DNA of 64,000 nucleotides from JACDAN01 sp963721345 (GTDB lineage Bacteria; Actinomycetota; Thermoleophilia; Gaiellales; Gaiellaceae): contig CAVRIT010000001.1 of assembly GCA_963721345.1 (NCBI GenBank), positions 2,046,001-2,110,000 on the forward strand, written 5' to 3'. Position 1 is the stretch's first letter. Each line of letters starts with the position of its first letter. The notes under the pieces were generated by a model, which was not told the origin of the DNA, made no database searches, and was given only the letters and a program-made list of their open reading frames with translations. Below are positions 7,399 to 15,652 of this stretch, piece by piece. The position numbers and the translations under genes are program-made.

Positions 7399-8541
7399 AT
7401 GGACCTCTACGAATACCAAGGCAAAGAGCTCTTCCGCCGCTTCGGCATCCCGGTCTCGGACGGGCGCCTCGCGACGACGCCCGAGGAGGCGCGCACCGCG
7501 GCGCAAGAGCTCGGCGGGCAGGTCGTCGTGAAGGCGCAGGTGCTGACCGGGGGGCGTGGAAAGGCGGGCGGCATCAAGCTCGCCGAGGGGCCCGACGACG
7601 CCGAAGAGCACGCTCGGGCGATTCTCGGAATGGACATCAACGGGCACGTCGTTCGCAAGCTCTGGATCGAGTCTGCGTCGGACATCGCGCGCGAGTACTA
7701 CCTCTCGCTCACCTTCGACCGCGGGGAGAAGAAAGCCCTGTTCATGTTCACGAAGGAGGGCGGGATCGACATCGAGGAGGTCGCCGCCGAGCGCCCCGCG
7801 GCGCTCGCGCGCCTGCACGTCGATCCGCTCGAAGGCTTCCAGCCCTACCAGGCGCGGCGCCTGATCTACGGCGCCGGCATCGAGGACGAGGGCGAGCAGA
7901 AGCAGATCGCCAAGATCGCCCAGCAGCTCTACGAGACGCTCGTCGGAACCGAGGCGATGCTCTGTGAGATCAACCCGCTGATCGTCACGCCTGACGGCGA
8001 GGTCAAGGCGCTGGACTCGAAATTCACGGTCGACGAGAACGCGCTCTTCCGTCACCCCGACATCGCGGAGATGCGCGACCTCGAGGCGTATCCGCCCGAG
8101 GAGCGCGCTGCGCGCGAGAAGGGCGTCACCTACGTCAAGCTCGACGGCGAGGTCGGCGTGCTCGGGAACGGCGCAGGGCTCGTCATGTCGACGCTCGACG
8201 TCGTCGCGCTGGCGGGCGGCAGGCCCGCGAACTTCTGTGACCTGGGCGGGGGCGGTGACGCGCAGGGCGTCGTCGACGCGCTCGAGATCATCAGCGCCGA
8301 CCCGCAGGTGACGTCGATCCTGTTCAACATCTTCGGCGGCATCACGCGTTGCGACGAGGTTGCGCGCGGGATCCTGCAGGCGCTCGGCCAGCTGGAGATC
8401 AACGAACCGATCGTCGTCCGGCTGGACGGGACGAACGCCGAGGAGGGACGCGCGCTGCTGCAGGAGGCGGCGCCCGAAGGCCTCCACGTCGAGCCGACGA
8501 TGCTCGACGCGGCGCGACGCGCCGTGGAGCTCGCGGCTTGA
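7399..8541 (+). CDS. sucC: Succinyl-CoA synthetase beta subunit
   Basis: A 380-aa ATP-grasp subunit that binds nucleotide and, with SucD, interconverts succinyl-CoA and succinate plus NTP. It begins with the family hallmark MDLYEYQGKELFRRFGIPV and contains KAQVLTGGRGKAGGIK and the C-terminal NIFGGITRCDEVARGI. ATG 7399 is chosen by this N-terminus; TACACT lies 11 nt upstream as a possible -10. A methyltransferase gene separates it from sucD, with overlapping ends at both junctions. Confidence 0.96.
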   Translation: MDLYEYQGKELFRRFGIPVSDGRLATTPEEARTAAQELGGQVVVKAQVLTGGRGKAGGIKLAEGPDDAEEHARAILGMDINGHVVRKLWIESASDIAREYYLSLTFDRGEKKALFMFTKEGGIDIEEVAAERPAALARLHVDPLEGFQPYQARRLIYGAGIEDEGEQKQIAKIAQQLYETLVGTEAMLCEINPLIVTPDGEVKALDSKFTVDENALFRHPDIAEMRDLEAYPPEERAAREKGVTYVKLDGEVGVLGNGAGLVMSTLDVVALAGGRPANFCDLGGGGDAQGVVDALEIISADPQVTSILFNIFGGITRCDEVARGILQALGQLEINEPIVVRLDGTNAEEGRALLQEAAPEGLHVEPTMLDAARRAVELAA

Positions 8542-9173
8542 GCTGGTCGGAGCGAGCCCAGCTGTATCGCGAGAGCGAGGCGCACCGCGAGGGTCAGGAT
8601 CTCGACCTCCTGGTCGAGTGGGCCGCCGGCGCGGAGACCGCGCTGGACGTCGCGACGGGCGGCGGGCACGTGGCGCGGCGCCTTCGCGAGGCCGGAATGA
8701 ACGTCGTCTCAGTCGATCCCGCGCCTGGCATGAAGCCGGACGTCATTAGTCGCGGGGAAGACCTTCCGTTCGCGAACGCCAGCTTCGACGTCGTCGCCTG
8801 TCGCGTCGCCGCGCACCACTTCGAGGACGTGGAGAAAGCCGTGGCAGAGATGGCGCGAGTCTCGCGGGACCGCGTGATCGTCGTCGACAACCTCTACCTC
8901 GACGACCGTGCGGAGGAAGCGGACCGCGTTCGCGACCCGTCGCATGTCCGCAACTACTCCGAGGTCGAATGGCGCGAGCTGTTCGCCGCGGCGGGGCTGC
9001 GCGTCGAGGAGGCGCGGCGGATGCCGAAGCCGATCGAGGTCGGGCCGTGGCTCGACCGCGCCGGCACACCGCCGGAGGACGCTGATCGGGTTCGGGAGTT
9101 GCTGTCGGATCGGATCGACGACGGCTGGATCGAGCTCGATCGGATCGCGCTCCTCGGGAAGAAGGCCGCGTAG
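8538..9173 (+). CDS. SAM-dependent class I methyltransferase, between sucC and sucD
   Basis: A 211-aa Rossmann methyltransferase. The SAM-binding motif I is LDVATGGGHVARRL and motif II region VVSVDPAPGM; FANASFDVVACRVAAHHFED matches Methyltransf_11 proteins. The start is TTG at 8538, overlapping the sucC stop as TTGA, and it ends 1 nt into the sucD GTG, so three genes are coupled. The acceptor is not evident. Similar proteins are often called ubiquinone/menaquinone-type methyltransferases, but nothing specific to quinones is seen. Confidence 0.85.
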   Translation: MSWSERAQLYRESEAHREGQDLDLLVEWAAGAETALDVATGGGHVARRLREAGMNVVSVDPAPGMKPDVISRGEDLPFANASFDVVACRVAAHHFEDVEKAVAEMARVSRDRVIVVDNLYLDDRAEEADRVRDPSHVRNYSEVEWRELFAAAGLRVEEARRMPKPIEVGPWLDRAGTPPEDADRVRELLSDRIDDGWIELDRIALLGKKAA

Positions 9174-10051
9174 TGGCGATCATCGTCGACAACGACACGC
9201 GGCTCGTCGTCCAGGGCCTGACCGGGCGTGAAGGGTCGTTCCACGGTGTTCGCAATCGCGACTACGGCACGCAGGTCGTCGCGGGAGTGACCCCCGGGAA
9301 GGGCGGACAGGACGTCGAGGGCATCCCGATCTTCGACACCGTCGCGGAGGCAGTCGAGGAAGCGGGCGCCAACACGACGATGGTCTTCGTCCCTGCGCGC
9401 TTCGCCGCGGACGCGGTCTACGAGGCGGTCGACGCGGGCATCGAGACGGTGATCTGCATCGCCGAGGGGCTGCCGGCGCACGACATGCTGCGGGTCTACA
9501 ACTACATCCGGCCGAAGGGCGTCACGATGCTCGGGCCGAACTGCCCCGGGGCGCTCTCCCCGGGAAAGGCGAATGTCGGGATCATCCCCGCGGAGATCTT
9601 CCGCGAGGGGCCGATCGGGCTCGTCTCCCGCTCCGGGACGCTCACGTACCAGATCGGCCACGAGCTCACGCAGCTCGGGCTCGGCAACTCGACGATCGTC
9701 GGCATCGGCGGCGACCCCGTCGTCGGCTCGTCGTTCATCGACGTGCTGGGGCGATTCCAGGCCGACGACGAGACCGAGGTCATCGTGATGGTCGGCGAGA
9801 TCGGCGGCGCCGAGGAAGAGAAGGCGGCGGAGTTCATCGAGGCCGAGGTCACGAAGCCCGTCGTTGCGTACATCGCGGGCTTCACCGCCCCTCCGGGCAA
9901 GACCATGGGCCATGCCGGGGCGATCATCTCGGGCACGTCGGGCACCGCGCAGGCGAAGAAGGAAGCGCTCGAGGCCCGCGGCGTGCGGGTCGGCACGACG
10001 CCCACGGAGGTCGCGCAGCTCGCGGCCGAGACCGTCGGCGCCCGCGCCTAG
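9173..10051 (+). CDS. sucD: Succinyl-CoA synthetase alpha subunit
   Basis: A 292-aa CoA-binding subunit carrying the phosphohistidine loop (KTMGHAGAIISG). It starts VAIIVDNDTRLVVQGLTGREG, the standard SucD N-terminus, and has the CoA-ligase GPNCPG motif. The GTG start overlaps the methyltransferase stop by one base. It is the last gene of the sucC-methyltransferase-sucD unit; 31 bp follow before the next gene, which has its own -10. Confidence 0.96.
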   Translation: MAIIVDNDTRLVVQGLTGREGSFHGVRNRDYGTQVVAGVTPGKGGQDVEGIPIFDTVAEAVEEAGANTTMVFVPARFAADAVYEAVDAGIETVICIAEGLPAHDMLRVYNYIRPKGVTMLGPNCPGALSPGKANVGIIPAEIFREGPIGLVSRSGTLTYQIGHELTQLGLGNSTIVGIGGDPVVGSSFIDVLGRFQADDETEVIVMVGEIGGAEEEKAAEFIEAEVTKPVVAYIAGFTAPPGKTMGHAGAIISGTSGTAQAKKEALEARGVRVGTTPTEVAQLAAETVGARA

Positions 10052-10070
10052 CGCCATCCGGCACACCTCC

Positions 10071-10076
10071 TAGAGT
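10071..10076 (+). promoter_or_regulatory. -10 box (TAGAGT), leaderless
   Basis: TAGAGT is followed by 6 nt and then the aminotransferase GTG at 10083. No Shine-Dalgarno is visible in the 31-bp gap, which fits a leaderless mRNA. Confidence 0.5.
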
Positions 10077-10082
10077 CGGCGC

Positions 10083-11207
10083 GTGGAGACGATCTCGCTC
10101 GCCCGCGGCATCCCGGCGCCCGAGTGCATCCCCGTCGACGAGCTCGCCGACTGTGCGCGCACCGCGATCCTGAACAACGGGACCACCGCGCTGTCGTACG
10201 GCTCGCCCGGCGGCTTTCCCCCTCTGCGCGAGTGGATCGCGGAGCGCCACGGCGTCGCGCCCGGGCGCGTCTTGGTCACGAACGGCTCGCTGCAGGGGTT
10301 CGTCTTCCTCTCTCAGCTCCTCGCCGGCGACGGGCAGCGCGTGCTCGTCGAGGCGCCGACCTACGACCGGCCGCTGAAGATCCTCGACGAGCTCGGAGCG
10401 GAGGTCGTCGCGGTTCCGCAGACCGACCACGGGATCGACCTGGACGCGCTGGCCCACGAGCTCGCGAGCGGCCCGCGCCCGGCGTTCCTCTACGTCATCC
10501 CGACCTTCCAGAACCCGAGCGGCCGCACCCTCGGCGCCGACGATCGCCGCCGGCTGGCGCAACTCGCCGTCGAGCACGACCTGCTCGTGCTCGAGGACGA
10601 CCCCTACGGCCTCGTCCGATTCGACGGCGTCGCACCGCCGACGCTTCACGAGCTCGACGAAGGAGATCGGATCATCTACTCGTCGTCCTTCTCGAAGACG
10701 GTCGCTCCCGGTGTCCGGGTCGGCTATCTCGTCGTGCCGGAGCGGCTCGCCGGTCCGCTCGAGGCGATGGCGACCTCCACGTACATCACCCCGGCGCTCC
10801 TCTCGCAGGCCACCGTCCACGAGTTCCTTCGCCGCGGCGGGCTCGATCGCAACCTGCAACTCGTCCGTTCGCTTCTGAAGGCGCGCCGCGACTCCCTGCT
10901 CGGCGCGCTCGAGGAGCAGCTCGGCGATACCGGCGCGAGCTGGAATCGCCCCGAGGGGGGCTACTTCCTGTGGCTGGAGCTACCTGCGGGGACAGACGCC
11001 CTCGAGCTCCAGGCTGCCGCCGAGGAGCAGGGAGTCACGTTCGTTCCGGGCCCGGACTTCTTCCCACGCGGAGGCGGCGGAAGGTCAGCCGCTCGCCTCG
11101 CCTTCAGCTTCGCCTCGCCCTCCCAGCTCGCCGTCGCCGTCGCCAGGCTCGCGCCGCTCATGCCGGGCGCGACGGCGGTAGATCTGCGACAGCAGCACGC
11201 CGCCTAG
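10083..11207 (+). CDS. PLP-dependent class I/II aminotransferase (2-aminoadipate/MocR-like)
   Basis: A 374-aa fold-type I aminotransferase. The PLP lysine lies in SSSFSKTVAPGVRVGY, with FQNPSGRTL and LEDDPYG as the other cofactor-binding blocks. It has no N-terminal helix-turn-helix, so it is the stand-alone enzyme form related to LysN-type 2-aminoadipate transaminases. The amino donor or acceptor cannot be read from sequence. The last 120 bp overlap the lapA-like gene on the other strand. Confidence 0.88.
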   Translation: METISLARGIPAPECIPVDELADCARTAILNNGTTALSYGSPGGFPPLREWIAERHGVAPGRVLVTNGSLQGFVFLSQLLAGDGQRVLVEAPTYDRPLKILDELGAEVVAVPQTDHGIDLDALAHELASGPRPAFLYVIPTFQNPSGRTLGADDRRRLAQLAVEHDLLVLEDDPYGLVRFDGVAPPTLHELDEGDRIIYSSSFSKTVAPGVRVGYLVVPERLAGPLEAMATSTYITPALLSQATVHEFLRRGGLDRNLQLVRSLLKARRDSLLGALEEQLGDTGASWNRPEGGYFLWLELPAGTDALELQAAAEEQGVTFVPGPDFFPRGGGGRSAARLAFSFASPSQLAVAVARLAPLMPGATAVDLRQQHAA

Positions 11208-11399
11208 CAAGCCGAGCGCGAGGATGAAGACGATCGTCCAGATCAGCGAGACCGTCGCCGTGAAGAGGACGAAGTCGATCTCGATCCGCTCGTCGTTCTT
11301 CACGATGAACGCGATCACGTAGATCGCGATCAGGAACAGCCCGACGATGATCGCCCACAGACGGCCCTGCCACTGGTCGGCGCCGAGGCGACGGAACAC
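11085..11399 (-). CDS. LapA (DUF1049)-domain membrane protein
   Basis: A 104-aa protein with two membrane helices (WAIIVGLFLIAIYVIAFIV and TIVFILALGLLGGVLL) around a short NDERIEIDFVLF loop, the typical LapA-domain layout. A basic then acidic cytoplasmic tail follows. The GTG start at 11399 is supported by TAGACT 6 nt upstream. The tail-encoding part overlaps the end of the convergent aminotransferase by about 120 bp. In proteobacteria LapA relates to LPS export; in Actinobacteria the role of this family is not known. Confidence 0.8.
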   Translation of the reverse strand: MFRRLGADQWQGRLWAIIVGLFLIAIYVIAFIVKNDERIEIDFVLFTATVSLIWTIVFILALGLLGGVLLSQIYRRRARHERREPGDGDGELGGRGEAEGEASG

Positions 11400-11405
11400 G
11401 GGGTG

Positions 11406-11411
11406 AGTCTA
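11406..11411 (-). promoter_or_regulatory. -10 box (TAGACT) of the lapA-like gene, leaderless
   Basis: TAGACT on the minus strand sits 6 nt before the GTG at 11399, the same geometry as other leaderless starts in this window. Confidence 0.5.
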
Positions 11412-11572
11412 GATGGGCGATGACATGAGATCGTCGGTCCGGGCGTGAGCTGGCCGCCGAGGGTGCGTCGCCGTTACGGCGGCGATGCTGGCAGCATCGG
11501 TGCCGGTGCAGGAGCGGCCTCGGCGCGTCAGATCGCGCAGCCGGACGCGCGAGATCGTGGCATCGACCATCT
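11411..11572. ncRNA. Candidate structured RNA with nested inverted repeats
   Basis: A gene-free stretch whose ends pair in series. AGATGGGCGATG (11411-11422) pairs with CATCGACCATCT (11561-11572), one mismatch. GTCCGG (11437-11442) pairs with CCGGAC (11541-11546). CGCCGAGG (11455-11462) pairs with CCTCGGCG (11518-11525). The tip holds two perfect hairpins, CGCCG-TTA-CGGCG and GATGCT-GGC-AGCATC. The result is a rod with bulges and a forked head of about 160 nt. It could be a small RNA of either strand. A superficial likeness to 6S RNA exists, but no family is assigned. Confidence 0.35.
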
Positions 11573-11575
11573 CAT

Positions 11576-11746
11576 CTAGGCGGCCTCGGAGTCGGGCCGG
11601 GGAACGAGCCGAGGCTGCTGCGGCGGCTGCAAGCTACGAGGCTTCGCTGGTCTGAACGTTGGACAGGGGGAGTCCAGGGGGAGGGCGCAAAGCCCCGCCT
11701 TGCGGAAATAGCACTCGCTGCAGCTTGCCTCGGCTCGTTTGCTCAT
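11576..11746 (-). CDS. Small Cys-rich protein (CSECYFRKAGLCAL type)
   Basis: A 56-aa protein reading MSKRAEASCSECYFRKAGLC and then CPTFRP. The C-x2-C ... C ... C arrangement (CSECYF, GLCAL, SPCPTF) suggests a small zinc-binding fold, and similar short proteins with CxxCYF and CPTFRP occur in other Actinobacteria, without a known job. ATG 11746 has a GGAGGT Shine-Dalgarno about 10 nt upstream, preceded by a hairpin-rich leader. A longer reading from 11854 would translate that leader and is less likely. Confidence 0.6.
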   Translation of the reverse strand: MSKRAEASCSECYFRKAGLCALPLDSPCPTFRPAKPRSLQPPQQPRLVPRPDSEAA

Positions 11747-11769
11747 TGTCGAACTTGACCTCCAAAGAT

Positions 11770-11872
11770 GCCGCTGTCCTGCGGCGGGATCTTGGGGCCT
11801 CGGACGCCCCGGCGCAAGAGGCTCGGAAACAAAAACGCCGCAATTTCCGGCCAAAAGAAGTTGCTGGAAATT
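11770..11872 (-). promoter_or_regulatory. Hairpin-rich 5' leader of the Cys-rich gene
   Basis: Three stems precede the Shine-Dalgarno: AATTTCC/GGAAATT (11842-11848 with 11866-11872), GGGGC/GCCCC (11794-11798 with 11806-11810) and GCCGC/GCGGC (11770-11774 with 11781-11785), the last ending only a few bases before GGAGGT. This could be an attenuator, a riboswitch or a zinc-responsive leader; no known class was recognised. Confidence 0.3.
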
Positions 11873-11881
11873 CGGGGTTTC

Positions 11882-12886
11882 TTACTGCTTCTCGCGGGAG
11901 GTTGCCAGTGCCGCCAACGCCTGTTGAAAGGTGTCCACAGGCACGACTCGCAGCCCGTCGGCATACCGCCGCGCTTCCGCAGCGTTTTCCCCAGGGACCA
12001 GGAACAGATCCATCCCCGAACGCCTCGCGCCGGTCGTTTTCTGCTTGATGCCGCCGACCTTCCGGACCGAGCCGTCGAGACGGATCTCACCGGTCGCGGC
12101 GATACGCCTGCCGCGGTCGATGTCCCGACCGAGCTCGTTCACGAGGTCGAGCGCGAAGGCCAGGCCGGCCGACGGGCCACCGACGCGGCCGAGGTCGAAC
12201 TCGACGGAGACGGGCAGCGTGATCTCGGGCTCCCGGAGCTGGACGCCGATGAATGCGCTCCGCGGATCGGAGGGATTCCGGACGGTGTCGACCGTGATGG
12301 TGCGGACCCCGCCGCCTCGCCGGACCCGGAGCTCGACCCGGTCACCCGGGCGGCGGGTGCGAAAGATCCGGGACAGGTCGTCGGGCAACCGCACCGGCCT
12401 GCCTTCGGCCGCCACGATGAGGTCGCCCTTCCTCAGCTTCTTGGCGGCTGGGTACCCGGGCACGGTCTGCTCGATCTGCGCGCCGACGGGGTCGATCCCG
12501 ACCTTGTAGCCGAGCGCCTTCAGCGCCACGGCCGCGGCGTACTTCTGGCTCTGCTCCATCTCTTGAAGCTCGGCGCGCCGACGGAGCTTGTCGTCGACGT
12601 GGCCGGGGTTGTAGACCTCCTCGGGCACGAGCGAGGCGCCGTCCCGGATGCCCGGGAACAGCTCCTCGAGCCGGCTTGCGCGCCGGACGTCGACCGCGAC
12701 GTAGTGGATCCCTCCCGCATCGAGGTCCGGCTTCTCGTTCGGGACGCGTACGAGCGGATCGAGCGCCCTCGGATCGGAGGGCAGGAGGAGGTAGTCGTCG
12801 GCGGGGGCCAGGTAGAGCGCACCGGCCAGGGCGATCAGCACCGCTCCGAGCAGCAGGGCGAGCGTCGGCCACGAGGGACGTTTCAG
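11882..12886 (-). CDS. Membrane-anchored PDZ/Lon-like (S16) serine protease
   Basis: A protein of about 334 aa of the YlbL/Lon-like PDZ family. One N-terminal membrane helix (LALLLGAVLIALAGALYL), a PDZ domain around residues 130-200 (VPGYPAAKKLRKGDLIVAAEG) and a Lon-type catalytic domain with the Ser in VGGPSAGLAFAL and the Lys in GGIKQKTTGAR. No ATG, GTG or TTG precedes the membrane helix in frame. The only fitting start is CTG at 12886, which overlaps the SDR stop as CTGA, matching other NTGA junctions here. It is the downstream gene of the SDR and probably of the mdh-icd operon. The substrate is unknown. Confidence 0.82.
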   Translation of the reverse strand: MKRPSWPTLALLLGAVLIALAGALYLAPADDYLLLPSDPRALDPLVRVPNEKPDLDAGGIHYVAVDVRRASRLEELFPGIRDGASLVPEEVYNPGHVDDKLRRRAELQEMEQSQKYAAAVALKALGYKVGIDPVGAQIEQTVPGYPAAKKLRKGDLIVAAEGRPVRLPDDLSRIFRTRRPGDRVELRVRRGGGVRTITVDTVRNPSDPRSAFIGVQLREPEITLPVSVEFDLGRVGGPSAGLAFALDLVNELGRDIDRGRRIAATGEIRLDGSVRKVGGIKQKTTGARRSGMDLFLVPGENAAEARRYADGLRVVPVDTFQQALAALATSREKQ

Positions 12887-13626
12887 AGCAGGGCGCGTGT
12901 CAGGCCCCCGTCCACGGAGATGACGGTGCCCGTCACGTACGAGGCGGCGTCGGATGCGAGGAAGGCGACCACGGAGGCGATCTCGTCCGGCCGCCCCAGC
13001 CGTCGAAGCGGGATCGGCCGCAGGTCTTCCTCCGAAGGGCCGTCGGGGTAGACCTCGGCGAGCCGCTCGGTGTCGATCCGCCCGGGGGCGATCGTGTTGA
13101 CCGTGATGCCCTCCGGCCCGATCTCGCGTGCGAGCGTCTTCGCCCACCCGACGACCCCCGGACGCACGGCGTTCGACAGCGCGAGATTGTCGGCGGGCTC
13201 CTTGACGGTGCTCGACTCGATGTTGATCACGCGGCCCGCGGGGCTGCGCCGGAGCTGCGGCAGGCAGAGGTTCGTCAGGCGGACGGCGGAGAGGAGGAGG
13301 AGCGCCACGGCCGCCTCGAGCGACTCGTCGTCCACCTCGAGCGCAGGCCCTCGCGGCGGGCCGCCGCTGTTGTTCACGAGCACGTCGACGCCGCCGAAAG
13401 CCGCCATCGCCCGTTCGACCAGGCGCTCGCAGTCCTGCGGGTTCGTCACGTCGCCCTGCACTGCGAGCGCACCTATCCGCTCCGCCTCGGTCTCGAGCAG
13501 CCTTCGTCGCCGCGCGAACATCGCGACGTTCATCCCCTCGCGCGCGAACGTCTGGGCGATCGCGAGGCCGATCCCGGCGGACGCGCCGCAGACGATCGCC
13601 GTGCGACCGCGGAGGTCGAAATCCAT
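12883..13626 (-). CDS. Short-chain dehydrogenase/reductase without the catalytic Tyr
   Basis: A 247-aa classical-length SDR with the NAD(P) glycine motif CGASAGIGLAIA, the NNSGG block and the active-site Ser region INIESST. The usual YxxxK is replaced: the helix reads LSNAVRPGVVGWAK, so the Lys is kept and the Tyr is lost. A known FabG-like subgroup has this change. The product may be a reductase with altered chemistry or substrate. It lies 6 bp behind mdh and overlaps the Lon-like gene. Confidence 0.85.
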   Translation of the reverse strand: MDFDLRGRTAIVCGASAGIGLAIAQTFAREGMNVAMFARRRRLLETEAERIGALAVQGDVTNPQDCERLVERAMAAFGGVDVLVNNSGGPPRGPALEVDDESLEAAVALLLLSAVRLTNLCLPQLRRSPAGRVINIESSTVKEPADNLALSNAVRPGVVGWAKTLAREIGPEGITVNTIAPGRIDTERLAEVYPDGPSEEDLRPIPLRRLGRPDEIASVVAFLASDAASYVTGTVISVDGGLTRALL

Positions 13627-13632
13627 GTCTGG

Positions 13633-14556
13633 CTAGGTCGACAGGACGCCGACGACCTCGCGCACGGCGGCCGCCGACTCCTGAAGGAGCCGCTGCTCGT
13701 CCTCCGAGAGGTCGAGCTCGACGATCTCCTCGATTCCCCCGGCGCCGAGCTTCACTGGGACGCCCATGTAGAGGTCGTCGATCCCGTACTCGCCCTCGAG
13801 GTACGCCGTGCAGGGCAGGACGCGCTTCTCGTCGAGCATGATCGAGTCGACCATCTGCGCCGAGGCGGCGCCCGGCGCGTACCACGCCGAGGTTCCGAGC
13901 AGCTTCACGAGCTCGCCCCCGCCGCCGGCGGTGCGCGCAACGAGCTCCGCGATCCGGTCGTCAGGCAGGAGCTTGCGGAGCGGGACGCCGCCGACCGACG
14001 TATGTGAGACGACGGAGACCATCTGGTCGCCGTGGCCGCCGAGCACCATCGCCGTCACGTCCTTCACCGAGGCGCCTGTGGCCAGGGCGATGAACGCGGA
14101 GAAGCGGGCGGTGTCGAGGATGCCGGCCATGCCGAAGACGCGGTTCTTCGGCCAGCCCGAGACGTTCTTCGCGACGTGGCACATCGCGTCGAGCGGGTTC
14201 GAGACGATGATCAGGATCGCATCGGGCGACTGCCCGACGACCTGCTCGGTCACCGAGCCGACGATCTTCTCGTTCGTCGCGACGAGGTCGTCCCGGCTCA
14301 TGTCGCCGGTTCGCGGCACGCCGGCCGTGATCACGACGACGTCCGAGCCGGCCGTGATGTCGTAGTCGGTCGACCCGGAGACGCGCGGCTCGTAGCCGAG
14401 CACCGCGCCGGCCTGGTTGATGTCCAGCGCCTTGCCCTCGGCGAGCCCCTCCTTGATGTCGACCAGCGCGACGTCGCAGTAGTCGCCGCGCGCGAGCTCC
14501 TGCGCGCAGGTCGCTCCGACGTTCCCCGCTCCGACGACCGTGACCTTTCTACGCAA
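13633..14556 (-). CDS. mdh: Malate dehydrogenase (LDH-like type)
   Basis: A 307-aa NAD-dependent malate dehydrogenase. VVGAGNVGATCAQ is the nucleotide loop; the substrate-binding loop GVPRTGDMSRDDL carries Arg residues and GGHGDQM the catalytic His. Length and the GVPRTGDMSR loop (Arg at the discriminating position, not Gln) favour malate over lactate. It overlaps the 3' end of icd by 8 bp, so the two TCA enzymes are co-transcribed. Confidence 0.93.
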   Translation of the reverse strand: MRRKVTVVGAGNVGATCAQELARGDYCDVALVDIKEGLAEGKALDINQAGAVLGYEPRVSGSTDYDITAGSDVVVITAGVPRTGDMSRDDLVATNEKIVGSVTEQVVGQSPDAILIIVSNPLDAMCHVAKNVSGWPKNRVFGMAGILDTARFSAFIALATGASVKDVTAMVLGGHGDQMVSVVSHTSVGGVPLRKLLPDDRIAELVARTAGGGGELVKLLGTSAWYAPGAASAQMVDSIMLDEKRVLPCTAYLEGEYGIDDLYMGVPVKLGAGGIEEIVELDLSEDEQRLLQESAAAVREVVGVLST

Positions 14557-15643
14557 CCCGCACCCCCAGCTTCTCGATGATGGCGTCGGCGACCTCGCTC
14601 GTTCCGACGGCCGTCGGATCGTCGCGGGTCGGCTTCATGTCGTACGTCACGCTCTTGCGCTCACGGATCACCTCGGCGATCGCCTCCTCGAGGCGGTCAC
14701 CGGCGTCACGCTCCTCCAGGTAGCGGAGCATCATCACCCCCGACAGCATCTGCGCCATCGGGTTGACCTTGTTCAGCCCCGTGTACTTGGGCGCCGAGCC
14801 GTGCGTCGGCTCGAAGATCGCGATCCCCTCGCCGAAGTTCGCGCCGGGGGCCATGCCGAGGCCGCCGATCATCCCTGCGCAGAGGTCGGAGACGATGTCG
14901 CCGTAGAGGTTCGGGCAGACGAGCACGTCGTACTCCTCGGGCCGCTGGACGAGCTGCATGCACATGTTGTCCACGATCCGGTCGTCGGACTCGATGTCCA
15001 GGTTCTCCTCGGCGACCTCACGAGCGACGCGGAGGTACAGGCCGTCGGTGAACTTCATGATGTTCGCCTTGTGGACGGCGGTGACCTTGCGCCGCCCGTT
15101 CAGGCGCGCGTAGTCGTAGGCGAACTCGATGATCCGCCGGGACCCGGTGACGGACATCGGCTTGATCGAGATGCCGGCATCCTCGTGGCGCAGCTTCCCG
15201 CCGTGGTCCTTGATCCAGCCGATCAGCTCGCGCCCCTCGTCGGTTCCCTCCTCGTACTCGATGCCCGCGTAGAGGTCCTCGGTGTTCTCCCGGATGAGGA
15301 CGAGATCGACGTCGTCGAAGCGCGAGCGCACACCCTCGTAGCTCTTGCACGGACGAACCTGCGCGTAGAGGTCGAGCACCTTGCGGAGGGTGACGTTGAC
15401 CGAACGGAAGCCGCCGCCGACGGGAGTCGTGATCGGCCCCTTCAGCGCGACGCCGTTCTTCCGGATCGAGTCGAGAACGTGGTCGGGAAGCGGGTTCCCG
15501 CCGTGCTGGTCCATCACGTCGGCGCCCGCGTGCTGCACGTCCCACTCGAACTCGGCGCCGGTCGCCTCGAGGACGCGCCGCGTCGCCTCCGTCAGCTCGG
15601 GGCCGGTGCCGTCACCCGGGATCAAAGTCACTCTGTGCGCCAT
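14549..15643 (-). CDS. icd: NAD-type isocitrate dehydrogenase (isocitrate/isopropylmalate family)
   Basis: A 364-aa beta-decarboxylating dehydrogenase. LIPGDGTGPELTEA opens the fold; RENTEDLYAGIEYE is typical of isocitrate rather than 3-isopropylmalate enzymes, and NLYGDIVSDLCAG with EPTHGSAPKY carry metal and cofactor residues. No leucine genes are near while TCA genes surround it, which supports isocitrate as substrate. ATG 15643 has a TAGAGT box 9 nt upstream. It is divergent from citrate synthase, 56 bp away. Confidence 0.88.
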   Translation of the reverse strand: MAHRVTLIPGDGTGPELTEATRRVLEATGAEFEWDVQHAGADVMDQHGGNPLPDHVLDSIRKNGVALKGPITTPVGGGFRSVNVTLRKVLDLYAQVRPCKSYEGVRSRFDDVDLVLIRENTEDLYAGIEYEEGTDEGRELIGWIKDHGGKLRHEDAGISIKPMSVTGSRRIIEFAYDYARLNGRRKVTAVHKANIMKFTDGLYLRVAREVAEENLDIESDDRIVDNMCMQLVQRPEEYDVLVCPNLYGDIVSDLCAGMIGGLGMAPGANFGEGIAIFEPTHGSAPKYTGLNKVNPMAQMLSGVMMLRYLEERDAGDRLEEAIAEVIRERKSVTYDMKPTRDDPTAVGTSEVADAIIEKLGVRVA

Positions 15644-15652
15644 ACCGCGGCG

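Noticed and set aside
11739..12048. Plus-strand ORFs in 11659-12048
   Set aside because: They read through three hairpins and antisense to a Cys-rich gene with a good ribosome binding site; no family pattern.
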